From Microbacterium sp. 1.5R (lineage in GTDB: Bacteria; Actinomycetota; Actinomycetes; Actinomycetales; Microbacteriaceae), in assembly GCF_001889265.1 (NCBI RefSeq), contig NZ_CP018151.1, positions 1,922,001 through 1,986,000 of the forward strand: a stretch of 64,000 nucleotides of DNA, in the 5' to 3' direction. Positions 8,188 through 18,087 of this stretch are shown in pieces; the stretch's first letter is position 1; each line of letters opens with the position of its first letter. A program made the position numbers and the translations under genes. The notes beneath the pieces were generated by a model that worked only from the letters and a program-made list of their open reading frames with translations, was not told the DNA's origin and ran no database searches.

Positions 8188-9612
8188 ATGTTCAAAGATT
8201 CGTCCGAGGTGCTGACCTACATCAAGGAGAACGACGTCAAGTTCCTTGACATCCGATTCACTGATCTCCCTGGTGTTCAGCAGCACTTCAACATCCCTGC
8301 GGCCACTGTCGACGAGGACTTCTTCGTGGACGGACAGCTGTTCGACGGCTCTTCGATCCGTGGCTTCGCCAGCATCCACGAGTCCGACATGCAGCTCATC
8401 CCTGACGTCACGACGGCATACATGGACCCCTTCCGCGAGGCGAGCACCCTCGTGATGATCTTCGACATCTACAACCCGCGCACGGGAGAGATCTACTCGA
8501 AGGACCCGCGCCAGGTCGCGAAGAAGGCCGAGAAGTACCTCGCCTCCACCGGCATCGCCGACACGGCGTTCTTCGCCCCCGAGGCCGAGTTCTACATCTT
8601 CGACGACGTGCGCTACTCGGTCACCGCCGGCGAGAGCTTCTACAAGGTCGATTCCGAAGAGGCCGCGTGGAACACCGGTCGTGAGGAAGAGGGCGGAAAC
8701 CTCGCCAACAAGACCCCGTACAAGGGTGGCTACTTCCCCGTCAGCCCGGTCGACAAGACCGCTGACCTGCGCGACGACATCACCCTGAAGCTGATCGACG
8801 CCGGGTTCATCCTCGAGCGCTCGCACCACGAGGTCGGCACCGCCGGCCAGCAGGAGATCAACTACCGCTTCGACACCATGGTGCACTCGGCGGACGACAT
8901 CCTGAAGTTCAAGTACATCGTCAAGAACACCGCCGAAGAGTGGGGCAAGGTCGCCACCTTCATGCCGAAGCCGCTGTACGGCGACAACGGATCGGGAATG
9001 CACACGCACCAGTCGCTGTGGAACGACGGCAAGCCGCTCTTCTACGACGAGGCCGGCTACGGTCAGCTCAGCGACATCGCTCGCTGGTACATCGGCGGCA
9101 TCCTGGCGCACGCTCCGGCGCTGCTCGCCTTCACGAACCCGACCCTGAACAGCTACCACCGTCTGGTCAAGGGCTTCGAGGCTCCGGTCAACCTGGTCTA
9201 CTCGGCCGGAAACCGCTCGGCTGCCATCCGCATCCCGATCACGGGCTCCAACCCGAAGGCCAAGCGCATCGAGTTCCGCGCGCCTGACGCATCGGGCAAC
9301 CCGTACCTCGCCTTCGCCGCGCAGCTCATGGCCGGCCTCGACGGCATCAAGAACCGCATCGAGCCGCACGAGCCCGTCGACAAGGACCTCTACGAGCTTC
9401 CCCCCGAGGAGGCGAAGAACATCCCGCAGGTCCCGAACTCGCTGCTCGACTCGCTCGACGCACTGAAGGAGGACCACCAGTTCCTCCTCGAGGGTGGCGT
9501 CTTCACCGAGGAGCTCATCGAGACCTGGATCTCGTACAAGTACGAGAACGAGATCCTGCCGATGGCTCAGCGCCCGCACCCGTTCGAGTACGAGCTGTAC
9601 TTCGGGGTGTAA
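8188..9612 (+). CDS. glnA: Type I glutamine synthetase
   Basis: This 474-residue GSI-beta enzyme condenses glutamate and ammonia with ATP. Seen: the N-terminal loop with [17 protein letters not shown] and FDGSSIRGF, metal and glutamate ligands in [10 protein letters not shown] and [10 protein letters not shown], the ATP region [18 protein letters not shown], and the adenylylation motif [10 protein letters not shown] with Tyr near residue 402. That site is the target of GlnE, also in this window. AGGAG lies 7 bases before the ATG. Upstream GlnR-type boxes predict nitrogen control, and a strong hairpin follows the stop. Confidence 0.97.
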   Translation: MFKDSSEVLTYIKENDVKFLDIRFTDLPGVQQHFNIPAATVDEDFFVDGQLFDGSSIRGFASIHESDMQLIPDVTTAYMDPFREASTLVMIFDIYNPRTGEIYSKDPRQVAKKAEKYLASTGIADTAFFAPEAEFYIFDDVRYSVTAGESFYKVDSEEAAWNTGREEEGGNLANKTPYKGGYFPVSPVDKTADLRDDITLKLIDAGFILERSHHEVGTAGQQEINYRFDTMVHSADDILKFKYIVKNTAEEWGKVATFMPKPLYGDNGSGMHTHQSLWNDGKPLFYDEAGYGQLSDIARWYIGGILAHAPALLAFTNPTLNSYHRLVKGFEAPVNLVYSAGNRSAAIRIPITGSNPKAKRIEFRAPDASGNPYLAFAAQLMAGLDGIKNRIEPHEPVDKDLYELPPEEAKNIPQVPNSLLDSLDALKEDHQFLLEGGVFTEELIETWISYKYENEILPMAQRPHPFEYELYFGV

Positions 9613-9655
9613 CCAGATCCCGCGGGATTTCGGGGGCTGGTCCGCCGAATCGCAC

Positions 9656-9690
9656 AGAGAGCCCGTCAGGCCATGCCTGGCGGGCTCTCT
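9656..9690 (+). terminator. glnA terminator
   Basis: A 15-bp stem (9656-9670 with 9676-9690, one mismatch) with a 5-base loop starts 43 bases after the glnA stop. The T tract is weak, as is usual in high-GC actinobacteria. I see no gene between glnA and 9856. Confidence 0.8.
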
Positions 9691-9855
9691 GCGCGTCTCG
9701 CGTAGAGTCTTTCTCGGTCCCGCCCTAGCCGCGTGAGCTCACCCCGGCTCCGCGTCCAGTTTTTCGGAGAGGGAGGCTGCCCGTTCGAGCCGGGCCGGGA
9801 TGGGCCTACGCGCCCGCTACGGTGTAGCCCTGGGCGACGGACGGCGGCGCCGAGC

Positions 9856-10095
9856 TCACCGGTCGCGGCTGCGTCGAAGCCCGCGGACCTTGCGCACCTG
9901 CCATGCGAGCAGCACGGCCGACCCGGTCACCATGACTCCGATGAGGATCCACTGCGGGAGGGAATAGGCGACGCTCCAGGTCAGCGTGACCAGCACGAGC
10001 CCGACCATGTAGGCGAAGAGCAGCGCCGACACCGCAGTCAGCAGCCACTCGCGGCGGTACCGCCACCGTGCACCCCGTCCACCCCGCTTCGCCAT
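9856..10095 (-). CDS. Small two-helix membrane protein
   Basis: This 79-residue protein has a basic N-terminus (KRGGRGARWRYRREW), two transmembrane helices (LLTAVSALLFAYMVGLVLVTL and QWILIGVMVTGSAVLLAW), and a basic tail. I do not recognise the family. The pattern of charged ends and clean helices supports it being real. The ATG at 10095 is chosen because the hydrophobic pattern begins just after it. No strong ribosome site is visible. Confidence 0.65.
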   Translation of the reverse strand: MAKRGGRGARWRYRREWLLTAVSALLFAYMVGLVLVTLTWSVAYSLPQWILIGVMVTGSAVLLAWQVRKVRGLRRSRDR

Positions 10096-10144
10096 GTTCT
10101 GAAGACTACGCGAGCCCAGGGCATCCCCGCGGTCGCGGAAGTTC

Positions 10145-10333
10145 TCACTCGCCGGCGCGCGAATCCACCGCGACGCCGATCGCGACGCCGATCGAGAGAC
10201 CGAGGCCCATTCCGAGAGCGAGGTTGTCGAACACGGTGAGTCCGAGCCCCGCCCCGACGGCGATGCCCAGGCCGAGGCCGACTGCAAGACCGTTCTGCGG
10301 CTTCTTCTGCGAATCCTTCTCTGCATCCGTCAT
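10145..10333 (-). CDS. Small glycine-rich membrane protein
   Basis: A 62-residue protein: a charged head (MTDAEKDSQKKPQNG) is followed by alternating Gly/hydrophobic sequence (LAVGLGLGIAVGAGLGLTVF and LGMGLGLSIGVAIGVAV) resembling glycine-zipper membrane segments. Such short proteins are common and uncharacterised in Microbacteriaceae. ATG at 10333 is preferred over a GTG three codons earlier because of the GGTGG upstream. Confidence 0.6.
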   Translation of the reverse strand: MTDAEKDSQKKPQNGLAVGLGLGIAVGAGLGLTVFDNLALGMGLGLSIGVAIGVAVDSRAGE

Positions 10334-10474
10334 GTCATCCACCGTACGAACGCCTCGCGGTCACCGCATCCCCCGCATGGGGGATCCGGCACCCGCACGA
10401 CCGTGTCGCGCTTGCTTTCACCCGCCCCTACTGGTCAACTGAGGGGTCCGAATGAACACAAGTGGGGGGCCATC

Positions 10475-11629
10475 ATGCGCCGCAAGTACGACAGGCTGCA
10501 GCCGAAGAGGGTCCACACCACCGAGACTCCTCCCGCGCAGCCGAAGACAGCGGCGGCGGCGATCGCCCGGATCAACCCGTTCATGTTCGGCCTCCTCGGT
10601 GCTCTGGGTGTGCTCGTCGCGCTGATGCTCGGCGGAATCGTCAACCAGCTCGCCACGGTGCTGGTCTACATCGGGGTGGCGATCTTCCTCGCACTCGGGC
10701 TCGACCCGATCGTCTCGTTCATCGAACGCAAGCTCCCTCGCCCGGCCGCCGTCGCCATCGTCGTGTCCGTCGTGATCCTGGTCTTCGCCGGCATCATCCT
10801 GGCCATCGTGCCTCTTCTCATCGAGCAGGTGACCAACCTGATCCAGGACGGCCCGAAGATGGTCGAGGACTTCATGGCCAGCGCCTGGTTCAAGGACGTG
10901 AGCGAGCAGTTCGGCTCCACCTTCGACGACGCGGCGCAGGGCGTGCTGAGCTTCGTCCAGGATCCGGGCAACATCCTCAACATCAGCGGCGGAGTCTTCG
11001 CGGTCGGCGCCGGCATCGCCGGCGGCTTCACCGGCGTCACCATCGTGCTCATCCTGACCCTGTACTTCATGGCCTCGCTTCGAAGCATGAAGCGCGTCGC
11101 GGTGCGCTTCGTCCCGTCCTACCAGCGCGACACCTTCGGAGGGCTCCTCGAAGACGTCTCCGGCGCCGTCGGGCGTTACGTGATGGGGCAGGCCAGCCTG
11201 GCGCTCATCAACGGCATCCTGAGCCTGATCGTGCTGAGCATCATCGGAGCCCCCGTGCCGGCGCTTCTCGCGCTGATCGCCTTCATCGGCTCGATGATCC
11301 CGCTCGTCGGAACGTTGAGCGCCTCGATCATCAATGCGCTGATCTGCCTCATCGTGAGCCCGGTGACCGCTCTCATCGCGTTCGGCTACTACCTCGTCTA
11401 CATGCAGATCGAGGCATACGTCCTGTCCCCGCGAATCATGAACAAGGCGGTCGCCGTTCCCGGAGCGCTCGTGGTGATCGCGGCCGTCGCCGGTGGCGCA
11501 CTCGGCGGGATCCTCGGCGCACTCGTCGCCATCCCCGTCGCCGCGAGCATCATCATCATCGTGCAGAAGGTCGTCTTCCCGACGCAGGACAGCAAGGTCG
11601 TCCCACCGGGAACCCTCAGCGAACGGTGA
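10475..11629 (+). CDS. AI-2E family transporter (TqsA/PerM-like permease)
   Basis: The 384-residue protein has about seven to eight transmembrane helices in the order typical of the AI-2E exporter family: two hydrophobic segments (FGLLGALGVLVALML, VLVYIGVAIFLALGLDPIV), the family motif VSFIERKLPRPAAVAI, a soluble loop, and the C-terminal helix block with the conserved AFIGSMIPLVGT and LSPRIMNKAVAVP. Members export autoinducer-2 or act as Na+/H+ antiporters; substrate here is unknown. The ATG at 10475 after GGGGGGCC is preferred to an upstream GTG. The 3' end overlaps the convergent lipid kinase by 14 bp. Confidence 0.9.
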   Translation: MRRKYDRLQPKRVHTTETPPAQPKTAAAAIARINPFMFGLLGALGVLVALMLGGIVNQLATVLVYIGVAIFLALGLDPIVSFIERKLPRPAAVAIVVSVVILVFAGIILAIVPLLIEQVTNLIQDGPKMVEDFMASAWFKDVSEQFGSTFDDAAQGVLSFVQDPGNILNISGGVFAVGAGIAGGFTGVTIVLILTLYFMASLRSMKRVAVRFVPSYQRDTFGGLLEDVSGAVGRYVMGQASLALINGILSLIVLSIIGAPVPALLALIAFIGSMIPLVGTLSASIINALICLIVSPVTALIAFGYYLVYMQIEAYVLSPRIMNKAVAVPGALVVIAAVAGGALGGILGALVAIPVAASIIIIVQKVVFPTQDSKVVPPGTLSER

Positions 11630-12545
11630 GGGCGGCGGGCTGGACCCGCACGGTGAAGTCGGAGATGTGTCCGACCTCTTCGCCATCGATCTCGAACATC
11701 TGCGGTGACGCGAGCTGCACGCGCACCCGCTCCGCGGAGATGTGCGTCGTCGAGTCGGTGCTCACAGCGGTGTCGACATTGCCCATCATGCGACGGATGC
11801 CGTTCTCCCACACGAAGGCACGGACGGTGTCGAGCCACTGGAGGGGCCCTTCGGCGCTCACGAGCAGCATGTCGAGCAGTCCGTCGTCGAGCACCGCATC
11901 CGGCAGGAGACGGATGCCGCCCTGCAGCATGCCGCAGTTGCCGATCAGCATGGTGTGACCGCGAAGCCCCTGCGGCTCCTGATCGTCGAGCGTCAGGGTG
12001 ATGTCGGTCATCTCGGTGCCGGCGAGAGCACGTCCCATCGCCTCGACGTAGGCGATCCATCCGGCTCGGTTCTTCAGGTCCTCGTCGGTCTCGACCAGCA
12101 TCTGCGCGTCGATGCCGAAACCGACCATCACCACGAACGCGTGCTCGGTGCCGTCGTGGTCGACCCAGCCCATGTCGATCCGCTGCGGCTCGCCGTCGCG
12201 CACCCGAACCAACGCGGCGGGGATGTCGTTCAGGGGGATCTCGAGGTTCCGCGCGAGCAGGTTGCCCGTGCCCTGCGGCACGATGCCCAGCGCGGCGTCC
12301 GTGCCCGCCAACGATTCAGCGACCGCCCGGACGGTGCCGTCGCCGCCGACGGCGATCACCACGTCGCAGCCTGCGGCCACAGCTTCGGCGGCCATTCCCC
12401 GCCCCGGGTCCTCGATGCTGGTCTCCCACCACTCGACAGGAGTGCCGCCACCGTCGGAGACGAAGGTCTCGGCGACGGCTGCGCGCAGCGAGTCCCCATC
12501 GACCTTCGAGGGGTTCCAGATCACACCGAGCTTCGAGATCGTCAT
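11616..12545 (-). CDS. Diacylglycerol kinase family lipid kinase
   Basis: This 309-residue DAGK/YegS-like enzyme has the nucleotide motif AVGGDGTVRAVAE near residue 65, then GIVPQGTGNLLARNLEIP, GFGIDAQML, and IGNCGMLQGGIRLLPDA in the C-terminal beta domain. The family phosphorylates diacylglycerol, sphingoid or related membrane lipids; the exact lipid is not predictable. The start follows TAGCCT and six bases, a leaderless arrangement, and lies 9 bases downstream of the glnE stop. It overlaps the convergent AI-2E gene at the 3' end without a visible terminator. Confidence 0.88.
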   Translation of the reverse strand: MTISKLGVIWNPSKVDGDSLRAAVAETFVSDGGGTPVEWWETSIEDPGRGMAAEAVAAGCDVVIAVGGDGTVRAVAESLAGTDAALGIVPQGTGNLLARNLEIPLNDIPAALVRVRDGEPQRIDMGWVDHDGTEHAFVVMVGFGIDAQMLVETDEDLKNRAGWIAYVEAMGRALAGTEMTDITLTLDDQEPQGLRGHTMLIGNCGMLQGGIRLLPDAVLDDGLLDMLLVSAEGPLQWLDTVRAFVWENGIRRMMGNVDTAVSTDSTTHISAERVRVQLASPQMFEIDGEEVGHISDFTVRVQPAALTVR

Positions 12546-12554
12546 GGAGCCAGG

Positions 12555-15530
12555 CTAGCCGTAGAAGAGCTGCTCGAATGCCCGGCGCGCACGCCGGGTC
12601 ACGCCGAGGTAGTCGTCGTCGAGAATGCTCGCCGAACGGTCGGGGTACCCGAGCAGCCGACCGATGGCGTCGAGGTCGCGCGGATCCGTCGGGAGCACGT
12701 CGCTCGTCTTGCCCGTGTAGAGGGTGATCGCGGATCGCAGACGGCTCGACAGCAGCCACGCGGCCCGGAGGAGATCGGCGGATTCGGCGGGAACGTAGCC
12801 TGCGTCGACGGCCGCCTGGAGCGCCGTGAGCGTCGACGTGGTGCGCAGGGCCGGTGCGTCATGGGCGTGCTGCAGCTGGAGCAGCTGCACCAGCCACTCG
12901 ACGTCGCTCAGCGTGCCCGGACCGAGCTTCAGGTGTCGACGAGGATCGACTCCCTGAGGCAGCCGCTCCCCCTCGACTCGCGCCTTGATGCGCTTGATCT
13001 CGCGGGTTCCCTGCAGGTCGATCTCGGCGGGGTAGCGGATGCTGTCGGCGAGGGCCGTGAACTTCTCGATGAGAGTCGCGCTGCCCGCCACGCCTCTCGC
13101 CCGCAGGAGTGCCTGAGCCTCCCAGGAGAGCGACCAGCGCCGGTAGTACTCCGCATACGCGTCGATCGATCGGACGACGGGTCCGTTGCGTCCCTCCGGA
13201 CGGAGATCGGCATCGAGGTCCAACGGCACACGGTGGTCGGTGAGGTGCTCTCGGAGGCCGGCGACGATGCGCGTGGCGAGCGTCTGCGCGCGTTGCGGAT
13301 CGACGCCGTTCGCGTCGTACACGTAGAGGATGTCGGCATCGGAGCCGAAGCCCAGCTCCGCTCCCCCGAACCGCCCCATGCCGATCACCGCGAAGTCGAG
13401 CGCCTCATCGTCGAGCGGGACGATCTCGCGGCGGACCGCGCGCAGCGCCGCCTGGATCGTCGCGTCGGTGATCTCGGTCAGGGACGTCGCGATCTGCTCG
13501 ATCGAGAGCACGTCGAGGACGCCGCCCATCGCCGTTCGCAGCAGCTCGCGCCGCCGCAGCGCTCGCACCGCCTGCAGCGCGTCGCCGACGTTCCTGTGCC
13601 GCGTCTGGATGGCCCTGGCCTCCTCGTCGAGAGCGGCCCCGCTGCGGGGCCGCAGCAGCTCGCTGCTGTCGAGCCAGGCGACGGACTCGGGTATCCACTC
13701 CATGAGCTCGCCGACGTAGCGCGACGACGAGAGGAGGCGCGTCAGGCTCTCGGCAGCGCCCGAGGAATCACGCAGCATCCGGAGGAACCAGGGAGTGTCG
13801 CCGAGGCGTTCGCTGATGCGACGGAACGCGATCAACGCATAGTCGGGGTCGCTGCCGTCGGCGAACCAGCGCACCATCACGGGCATGAGATGCCGCTGGA
13901 TGGTCGCCTTGCGGCTCAATCCGGTGGTGAGTGCACCGATGTGGCGCAGGGCGCCGGCCGGATCCCGGAAGCCGATCGCCATGAGCCGGTCGTGCGCCTG
14001 TGCCGTGGACAGCGTGCGCTCCTCTTCCGGCAGCGCCGCCACAGCGCTCAGGAGAGGCCGGTAGAACAGGCGGGTGTGGATGTCGCGCACCTCCCGCCGC
14101 ACGCTCTCCCAGCGCGCCCAGATCGCTTCACCGGACTCGCCCAGGCCGGTGCTGCGCGCGAGCACCCGAAGGCCCGCCGGTGTGCGGGGCATCAGGTGGG
14201 TGCGGCTGAGCTCGCGGAGCTGCAACCTGTGCTCCATCAACCGCAGCACGCAGTAGTCATCGGCGAAAGACGCAGCCTCGGCCCGGCCGATGTAGCCGCC
14301 CTCCACCAGGGCGTCGAGGCTCTCGAGTGTGCCCCGCGTGCGCAGACGGGGGTCTGTGAGGCCGTGCACGAGCTGCAGCAGCTGCACGGTGAACTCGATG
14401 TCCCGCAGGCCGCCCGAGCCGAGTTTGAGCTGGTACGGGGCATCCTCGGGGTCGATGTGCTCCATGACCCGCTCGCGCATGCGCTGCACGCTGTCGACGA
14501 AGTTCTCACGCGCGGCACTGGAGAAGACCTTCGGCTGCACGGCGGCGATGTACTCGGCGCCGAGCTCCGCATCGCCCGCGAGGGGTCGCGCCTTCAGTAG
14601 CGCCTGGAACTCCCAGCTCTTCGCCCAGCGGTCGTAGTAGGCCAGGTGCGAGCCGAGCGACCGGACGAGCGCGCCCTGCTTGCCTTCGGGACGGAGCGCG
14701 GCGTCGACCTCCCACAGCGGGGGCTCGACCTCGATGCCGCTCAGTCCTCGCATCGTCTCCCTCGCGAGACGGGTCGCGATGTCGATCGCGCGCGACTCCG
14801 GGACGGCGTCCTCGTCTGCGGTTCCGCCGACGAAGATCACATCGACATCGCTGACGTAGTTCAGCTCGCGTGCACCCGCCTTGCCCATGCCGATGATCGC
14901 CAGCTGCGTGGCCGCGACCTGCTCGCGACTCATCGTGTCGACCAGCCGCCGGCGCGCGATCGCCAGAGATGCCTCCAGCGCCGCGCCCGCGATATCGGCC
15001 AGCGCGGCGGCGACATCCGCGACGATGCGCACAGGATTGTGCGCCGTCAGGTCGATCGCGGCGATCAGAGCGAGGTTGCGGCGATACGCCACACGCAGCG
15101 TGACCACCGCGCTGTCATCGCCCGACTCGGCGAATCCGTCGCGCGCTCCGACGGCCTCGAGCATCCGATCGCGCAGCTCGTGCGCAGACGGCAGTTCGGT
15201 GGACGTGTCGCCGAGCACCGAGATCTCGGTCGGATGCCGCAGGAAGAAGTCGGCGAAGCCCTGCGACGCCCCGAACACCCGCCACGCACGTCGGCGCGCC
15301 CGCTGGTCGGTGAACAGGGCGGCGATGGGTGCCGCATCGCGCCGTGCCACGCGCAGCATCCCCTCGACCGCCGCATCGGGGTCGGCCGCGTCCGCCTCGC
15401 TGAGCAGAAGTGAGCGCTCGACTCCGATCAGGGTCGCGAGCTCGGTGAGATTCGCCGCCGCCTCACTGAGCTCGGCGAACCCCAGCCTGGCCAGCGCGGA
15501 GAGAGAGACGGAGTCGTCCGAACGGGCCAT
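12555..15530 (-). CDS. glnE: Bifunctional glutamine synthetase adenylyltransferase/deadenylase
   Basis: The 991-residue protein has two nucleotidyltransferase domains with helical linkers. The N-terminal (deadenylase) domain has IGMGKAGARELNYVSDVDVI near residue 215, with the metal-binding D.D pair. The C-terminal (adenylyltransferase) domain has IGMGRFGGAELGFGSDADIL near 715. It attaches AMP to the GlnA tyrosine when nitrogen is plentiful. It begins 9 bases after glnA2 in one operon while the modifiable glnA is separate. Length and paired domains match actinobacterial GlnE, so it appears intact. Confidence 0.95.
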   Translation of the reverse strand: MARSDDSVSLSALARLGFAELSEAAANLTELATLIGVERSLLLSEADAADPDAAVEGMLRVARRDAAPIAALFTDQRARRRAWRVFGASQGFADFFLRHPTEISVLGDTSTELPSAHELRDRMLEAVGARDGFAESGDDSAVVTLRVAYRRNLALIAAIDLTAHNPVRIVADVAAALADIAGAALEASLAIARRRLVDTMSREQVAATQLAIIGMGKAGARELNYVSDVDVIFVGGTADEDAVPESRAIDIATRLARETMRGLSGIEVEPPLWEVDAALRPEGKQGALVRSLGSHLAYYDRWAKSWEFQALLKARPLAGDAELGAEYIAAVQPKVFSSAARENFVDSVQRMRERVMEHIDPEDAPYQLKLGSGGLRDIEFTVQLLQLVHGLTDPRLRTRGTLESLDALVEGGYIGRAEAASFADDYCVLRLMEHRLQLRELSRTHLMPRTPAGLRVLARSTGLGESGEAIWARWESVRREVRDIHTRLFYRPLLSAVAALPEEERTLSTAQAHDRLMAIGFRDPAGALRHIGALTTGLSRKATIQRHLMPVMVRWFADGSDPDYALIAFRRISERLGDTPWFLRMLRDSSGAAESLTRLLSSSRYVGELMEWIPESVAWLDSSELLRPRSGAALDEEARAIQTRHRNVGDALQAVRALRRRELLRTAMGGVLDVLSIEQIATSLTEITDATIQAALRAVRREIVPLDDEALDFAVIGMGRFGGAELGFGSDADILYVYDANGVDPQRAQTLATRIVAGLREHLTDHRVPLDLDADLRPEGRNGPVVRSIDAYAEYYRRWSLSWEAQALLRARGVAGSATLIEKFTALADSIRYPAEIDLQGTREIKRIKARVEGERLPQGVDPRRHLKLGPGTLSDVEWLVQLLQLQHAHDAPALRTTSTLTALQAAVDAGYVPAESADLLRAAWLLSSRLRSAITLYTGKTSDVLPTDPRDLDAIGRLLGYPDRSASILDDDYLGVTRRARRAFEQLFYG

Positions 15531-15539
15531 CGGCGACGC

Positions 15540-16883
15540 TCAGAGCAGCTCGAGGTTGTTCTTCAGCTCCAGCGGAGTGACCTGGCCGCGGTAGGCCTCC
15601 CACTCCTTGCGCTTGTTGAGCAGCACGTAGTTGAAGACCGATTCGCCGAGGGTCTCGGCGACGAGCTCGGAGCTCTCCATGTACTCGAGCGCGTGGTCGA
15701 GGCTCGCCGGAAGCGCAGAATAGCCGAGCGCGCGGCGCTCTGCGTCGCTGAGCGACCACACGTTGTCCTCGGCCTCGGGAGGCAGCTCGTACTCCTCCTC
15801 GATGCCCTTGAGGCCGGCCGCGAGCATGAGGGCGTACGCGAGATACGGGTTGGCTGCCGAGTCGAGCGCGCGGTACTCGACACGCGACGAACCGCCCTTG
15901 TTGGGCTTGTACATCGGCACGCGCACCAGAGCGGAGCGGTTGTTGTGGCCCCAGGTGACGAAGCTCGGAGCCTCGTCGCCGCCCCAGAGCCGCTTGTAGG
16001 AGTTCACGAACTGGTTGGTCACCGCCGCCATCTCGTTTGCGTGACGCAGCAGGCCGGCGATGAAGTGTCGTCCGGTCTTGGAGAGCTGGTACTTGGCGCC
16101 CTCTTCATAGAACGCGTTGCGCTCGCCCTCGAAGAGCGACATGTGGGTGTGCATGCCGCTTCCGGGGTGACCGCTCAGCGGCTTCGGCATGAAGGTGGCG
16201 TAGACGCCCTGCTCGATCGCGACCTCTTTGATGACGGTGCGGAAGGTCATGACGTTGTCGGCCATCGTCAGCGCGTCCGCGTAGCGCAGGTCGATCTCGT
16301 TCTGACCCGGGCCGCCCTCGTGGTGGCTGAACTCGACGGAGATGCCGAGATCCTCGAGCATCCGCACGGAACGGCGGCGGAAGTCGTGCGCCGTGCCGCC
16401 GGGAACGTTGTCGAAGTAGCCGGCGGAGTCGACCGGAACCGGACCCTCAGGGCCGAACGACGACGACTTGAGGAGGTAGAACTCGATCTCGGGGTGCGTG
16501 TAGAACGTGAATCCGGCATCCGCCGCCTTGGCGAGCGTGCGCTTGAGCACATGGCGGGGGTCGGAGACGGCAGGACGGCCGTCCGGCGTCGTGATGTCGC
16601 AGAACATGCGCGCGGTCGGGTCGATCTCGCCGCGCCACGGCAGGGTCTGGAAGGTGGTGGGGTCGGGCTGGGCGAGCAGGTCGGACTCGTAGCTGCGGGT
16701 CAGGCCCTCGATGGCCGAGCCGTCGAATCCGATGCCCTCGGCGAACGCGCCCTCTACCTCGGCCGGCGCGATGGCGACGGACTTGAGCGTGCCGATGACA
16801 TCGGTGAACCACAGGCGGACGAACTTGACGCCGCGCTCTTCGATCGTCCGGAGGACGAAATCCCTCTGCTTGTCCACGGTCAC
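15540..16883 (-). CDS. glnA2: Second type I glutamine synthetase (GlnA2)
   Basis: This 447-residue paralogue lacks the ~20 extra residues of GlnA. It has FDGSAIEGLTR, HPEIEFYLLKSS, GGPGQNEIDLRYADA, KPLSGHPGSGMHTHMSLF and the C-terminal EYELPPEAED in the place of the GlnA adenylylation loop. Actinobacterial GlnA2 is generally regarded as less active and not the main nitrogen-assimilating enzyme; some paralogues use polyamines, but this sequence keeps the standard glutamine synthetase motifs. It overlaps the upstream 70-residue gene by ATGA and is followed by glnE. Confidence 0.93.
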   Translation of the reverse strand: MTVDKQRDFVLRTIEERGVKFVRLWFTDVIGTLKSVAIAPAEVEGAFAEGIGFDGSAIEGLTRSYESDLLAQPDPTTFQTLPWRGEIDPTARMFCDITTPDGRPAVSDPRHVLKRTLAKAADAGFTFYTHPEIEFYLLKSSSFGPEGPVPVDSAGYFDNVPGGTAHDFRRRSVRMLEDLGISVEFSHHEGGPGQNEIDLRYADALTMADNVMTFRTVIKEVAIEQGVYATFMPKPLSGHPGSGMHTHMSLFEGERNAFYEEGAKYQLSKTGRHFIAGLLRHANEMAAVTNQFVNSYKRLWGGDEAPSFVTWGHNNRSALVRVPMYKPNKGGSSRVEYRALDSAANPYLAYALMLAAGLKGIEEEYELPPEAEDNVWSLSDAERRALGYSALPASLDHALEYMESSELVAETLGESVFNYVLLNKRKEWEAYRGQVTPLELKNNLELL

Positions 16884-17092
16884 TCGGCCTTGCCGATACC
16901 GGCGTCCCAGCCGCTCTCGGCTGCTTCCTCCTCAGCCCAGGCGCGCGAACGCTCCTTGAGCTTCTCCGGAGCCCGAGACGCCTCAGCCTCGGTGTCGAAG
17001 GGGCCGACGCGGTCGGCCGATGCGGAGATCATGCCGAATTCCACCTGGCCGGTCTCCAGGTTGTACCAGTACTTCTCATCGCCGTTCGACAT
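16880..17092 (-). CDS. Small SPOR-like protein, first gene of the glnA2-glnE operon
   Basis: The 70-residue protein starts KYWYNLETGQVEFGMISASA, then GPFDTEAEASRAPEKLKERS and an acidic helix. The N-terminus resembles the short actinobacterial proteins annotated as SPOR domain-containing (YWYN...GQVE pattern, D-R-x-GP-F-T-x-EA). Its stop overlaps the glnA2 start (16880-16883), so translation is probably coupled. Molecular function is unknown; the position before glnA2 is widely conserved in this order as far as I recall. Confidence 0.8.
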   Translation of the reverse strand: MSNGDEKYWYNLETGQVEFGMISASADRVGPFDTEAEASRAPEKLKERSRAWAEEEAAESGWDAGIGKAE

Positions 17093-17162
17093 GGCCGATC
17101 CCCTTCTTCACGTGGTGTCATCGATCCTACTGGCGCTGAGCGTGGTCGCTAAGCTAACCAGC

Positions 17163-17909
17163 ATGGCAAAAGCGATCGGCGTCGACATCGGCGGCACGGG
17201 TATCAAGGCAGGTCTGGTCGACCTCGAGCACGGCACCATGGCCTCGGACAGGGTACGCGTACCCACTCCTGAGGGCGCATCACCGCAGGACGTCCTGCAG
17301 GCCGTGCAGACGGTTCTGAAGACGCTCGACGTCAAGGACACGACTCTTCCCCTCGGCGTGGCGTTCCCGGCGATCGTCAAGCGCGGCAAGACGCTCTCGG
17401 CCGCCAACGTCTCGAAGGAATGGATCGACTTCGACGCCGAGCGGTTCTTCCGCGACGGGCTCGGGCGCAACATCGTCTTCGTCAACGATGCGGATGCCGC
17501 CGGCGTCGCGGAGGCCCGCCACGGCGCGGCGCGGGATGTGCGCGGCTTCACGCTGCTCACGACCCTCGGCACGGGCATCGGCTCGGCATTCCTGTACGAC
17601 GGAGTCCTGCTGCCGAACACCGAGCTCGGCCACCTGAACTTCGGCGAGTACGAGTCGGTCGAGACGTATGCAGCCACCTCGGCGCGCGAGCGCGAGGGAC
17701 TCAGCTGGGCGGAGTGGGCGGAGCGTCTGCAGAAGTTCTACTCGCACATCGAGTTCCTCTTCAGCCCCGACCTGTTCGTGGTCGGCGGCGGAGTGTCGAA
17801 GAACGCCGGTGACTTCCTCCCGCTTCTCGACCTCAAGACACCGATCGTCCCGGCGATCCACCGCAACAACTCCGGCATCATCGGCGCGGCTTCGCTCGCC
17901 GGCGACTGA
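17163..17909 (+). CDS. ppgK: Polyphosphate-dependent glucokinase
   Basis: The 248-residue ROK-type kinase phosphorylates glucose with polyphosphate or ATP. Visible are the phosphate-1 motif GVDIGGTGIKAG at residue 5, sugar-site FVNDADAAGVAEA, TTLGTGIGSAF, ELGHLNFGEYESVE, and the adenosine motif VVGGGVSKNA. The E-G-H-L-N-x-G signature and absence of the ROK zinc motif fit PPGK. TAAGCT at 17150-17155 followed by 7 bases and ATG indicates a leaderless transcript. A perfect 17-bp hairpin follows the stop. Confidence 0.93.
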   Translation: MAKAIGVDIGGTGIKAGLVDLEHGTMASDRVRVPTPEGASPQDVLQAVQTVLKTLDVKDTTLPLGVAFPAIVKRGKTLSAANVSKEWIDFDAERFFRDGLGRNIVFVNDADAAGVAEARHGAARDVRGFTLLTTLGTGIGSAFLYDGVLLPNTELGHLNFGEYESVETYAATSAREREGLSWAEWAERLQKFYSHIEFLFSPDLFVVGGGVSKNAGDFLPLLDLKTPIVPAIHRNNSGIIGAASLAGD

Positions 17910-17926
17910 TTCCCCGACCACAGAGA

Positions 17927-17963
17927 CGACGAAGGCCCCGCCGATTCGGCGGGGCCTTCGTCG
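17927..17963 (+). terminator. ppgK terminator
   Basis: A perfect 17-bp inverted repeat (17927-17943 with 17947-17963) with a 3-base loop sits 18 bases after the ppgK stop. Confidence 0.88.
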
Positions 17964-18087
17964 CGTCCGGGATTTCGGCGCGTCTCACCGGATCACCCGC
18001 ACGGCGGCCCGGCGACGTGACACCATGGCACCCCGCCCGTCTGCGCCTCGACGGTGAGACCGGACGGCAACGAAAGGCAGCGTCGAG

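Noticed and set aside
11742..14600. A 952-codon open frame on the plus strand opposite glnE
   Set aside because: Its composition is Arg/His/Asp-rich with no domain motif and it mirrors the codon structure of glnE, which has full motifs. High GC makes such long antisense frames common.
17990..18087. Possible riboswitch upstream of the amino-acid permease
   Set aside because: The 100-bp G+C-rich leader has inverted segments but does not match any riboswitch core I know.
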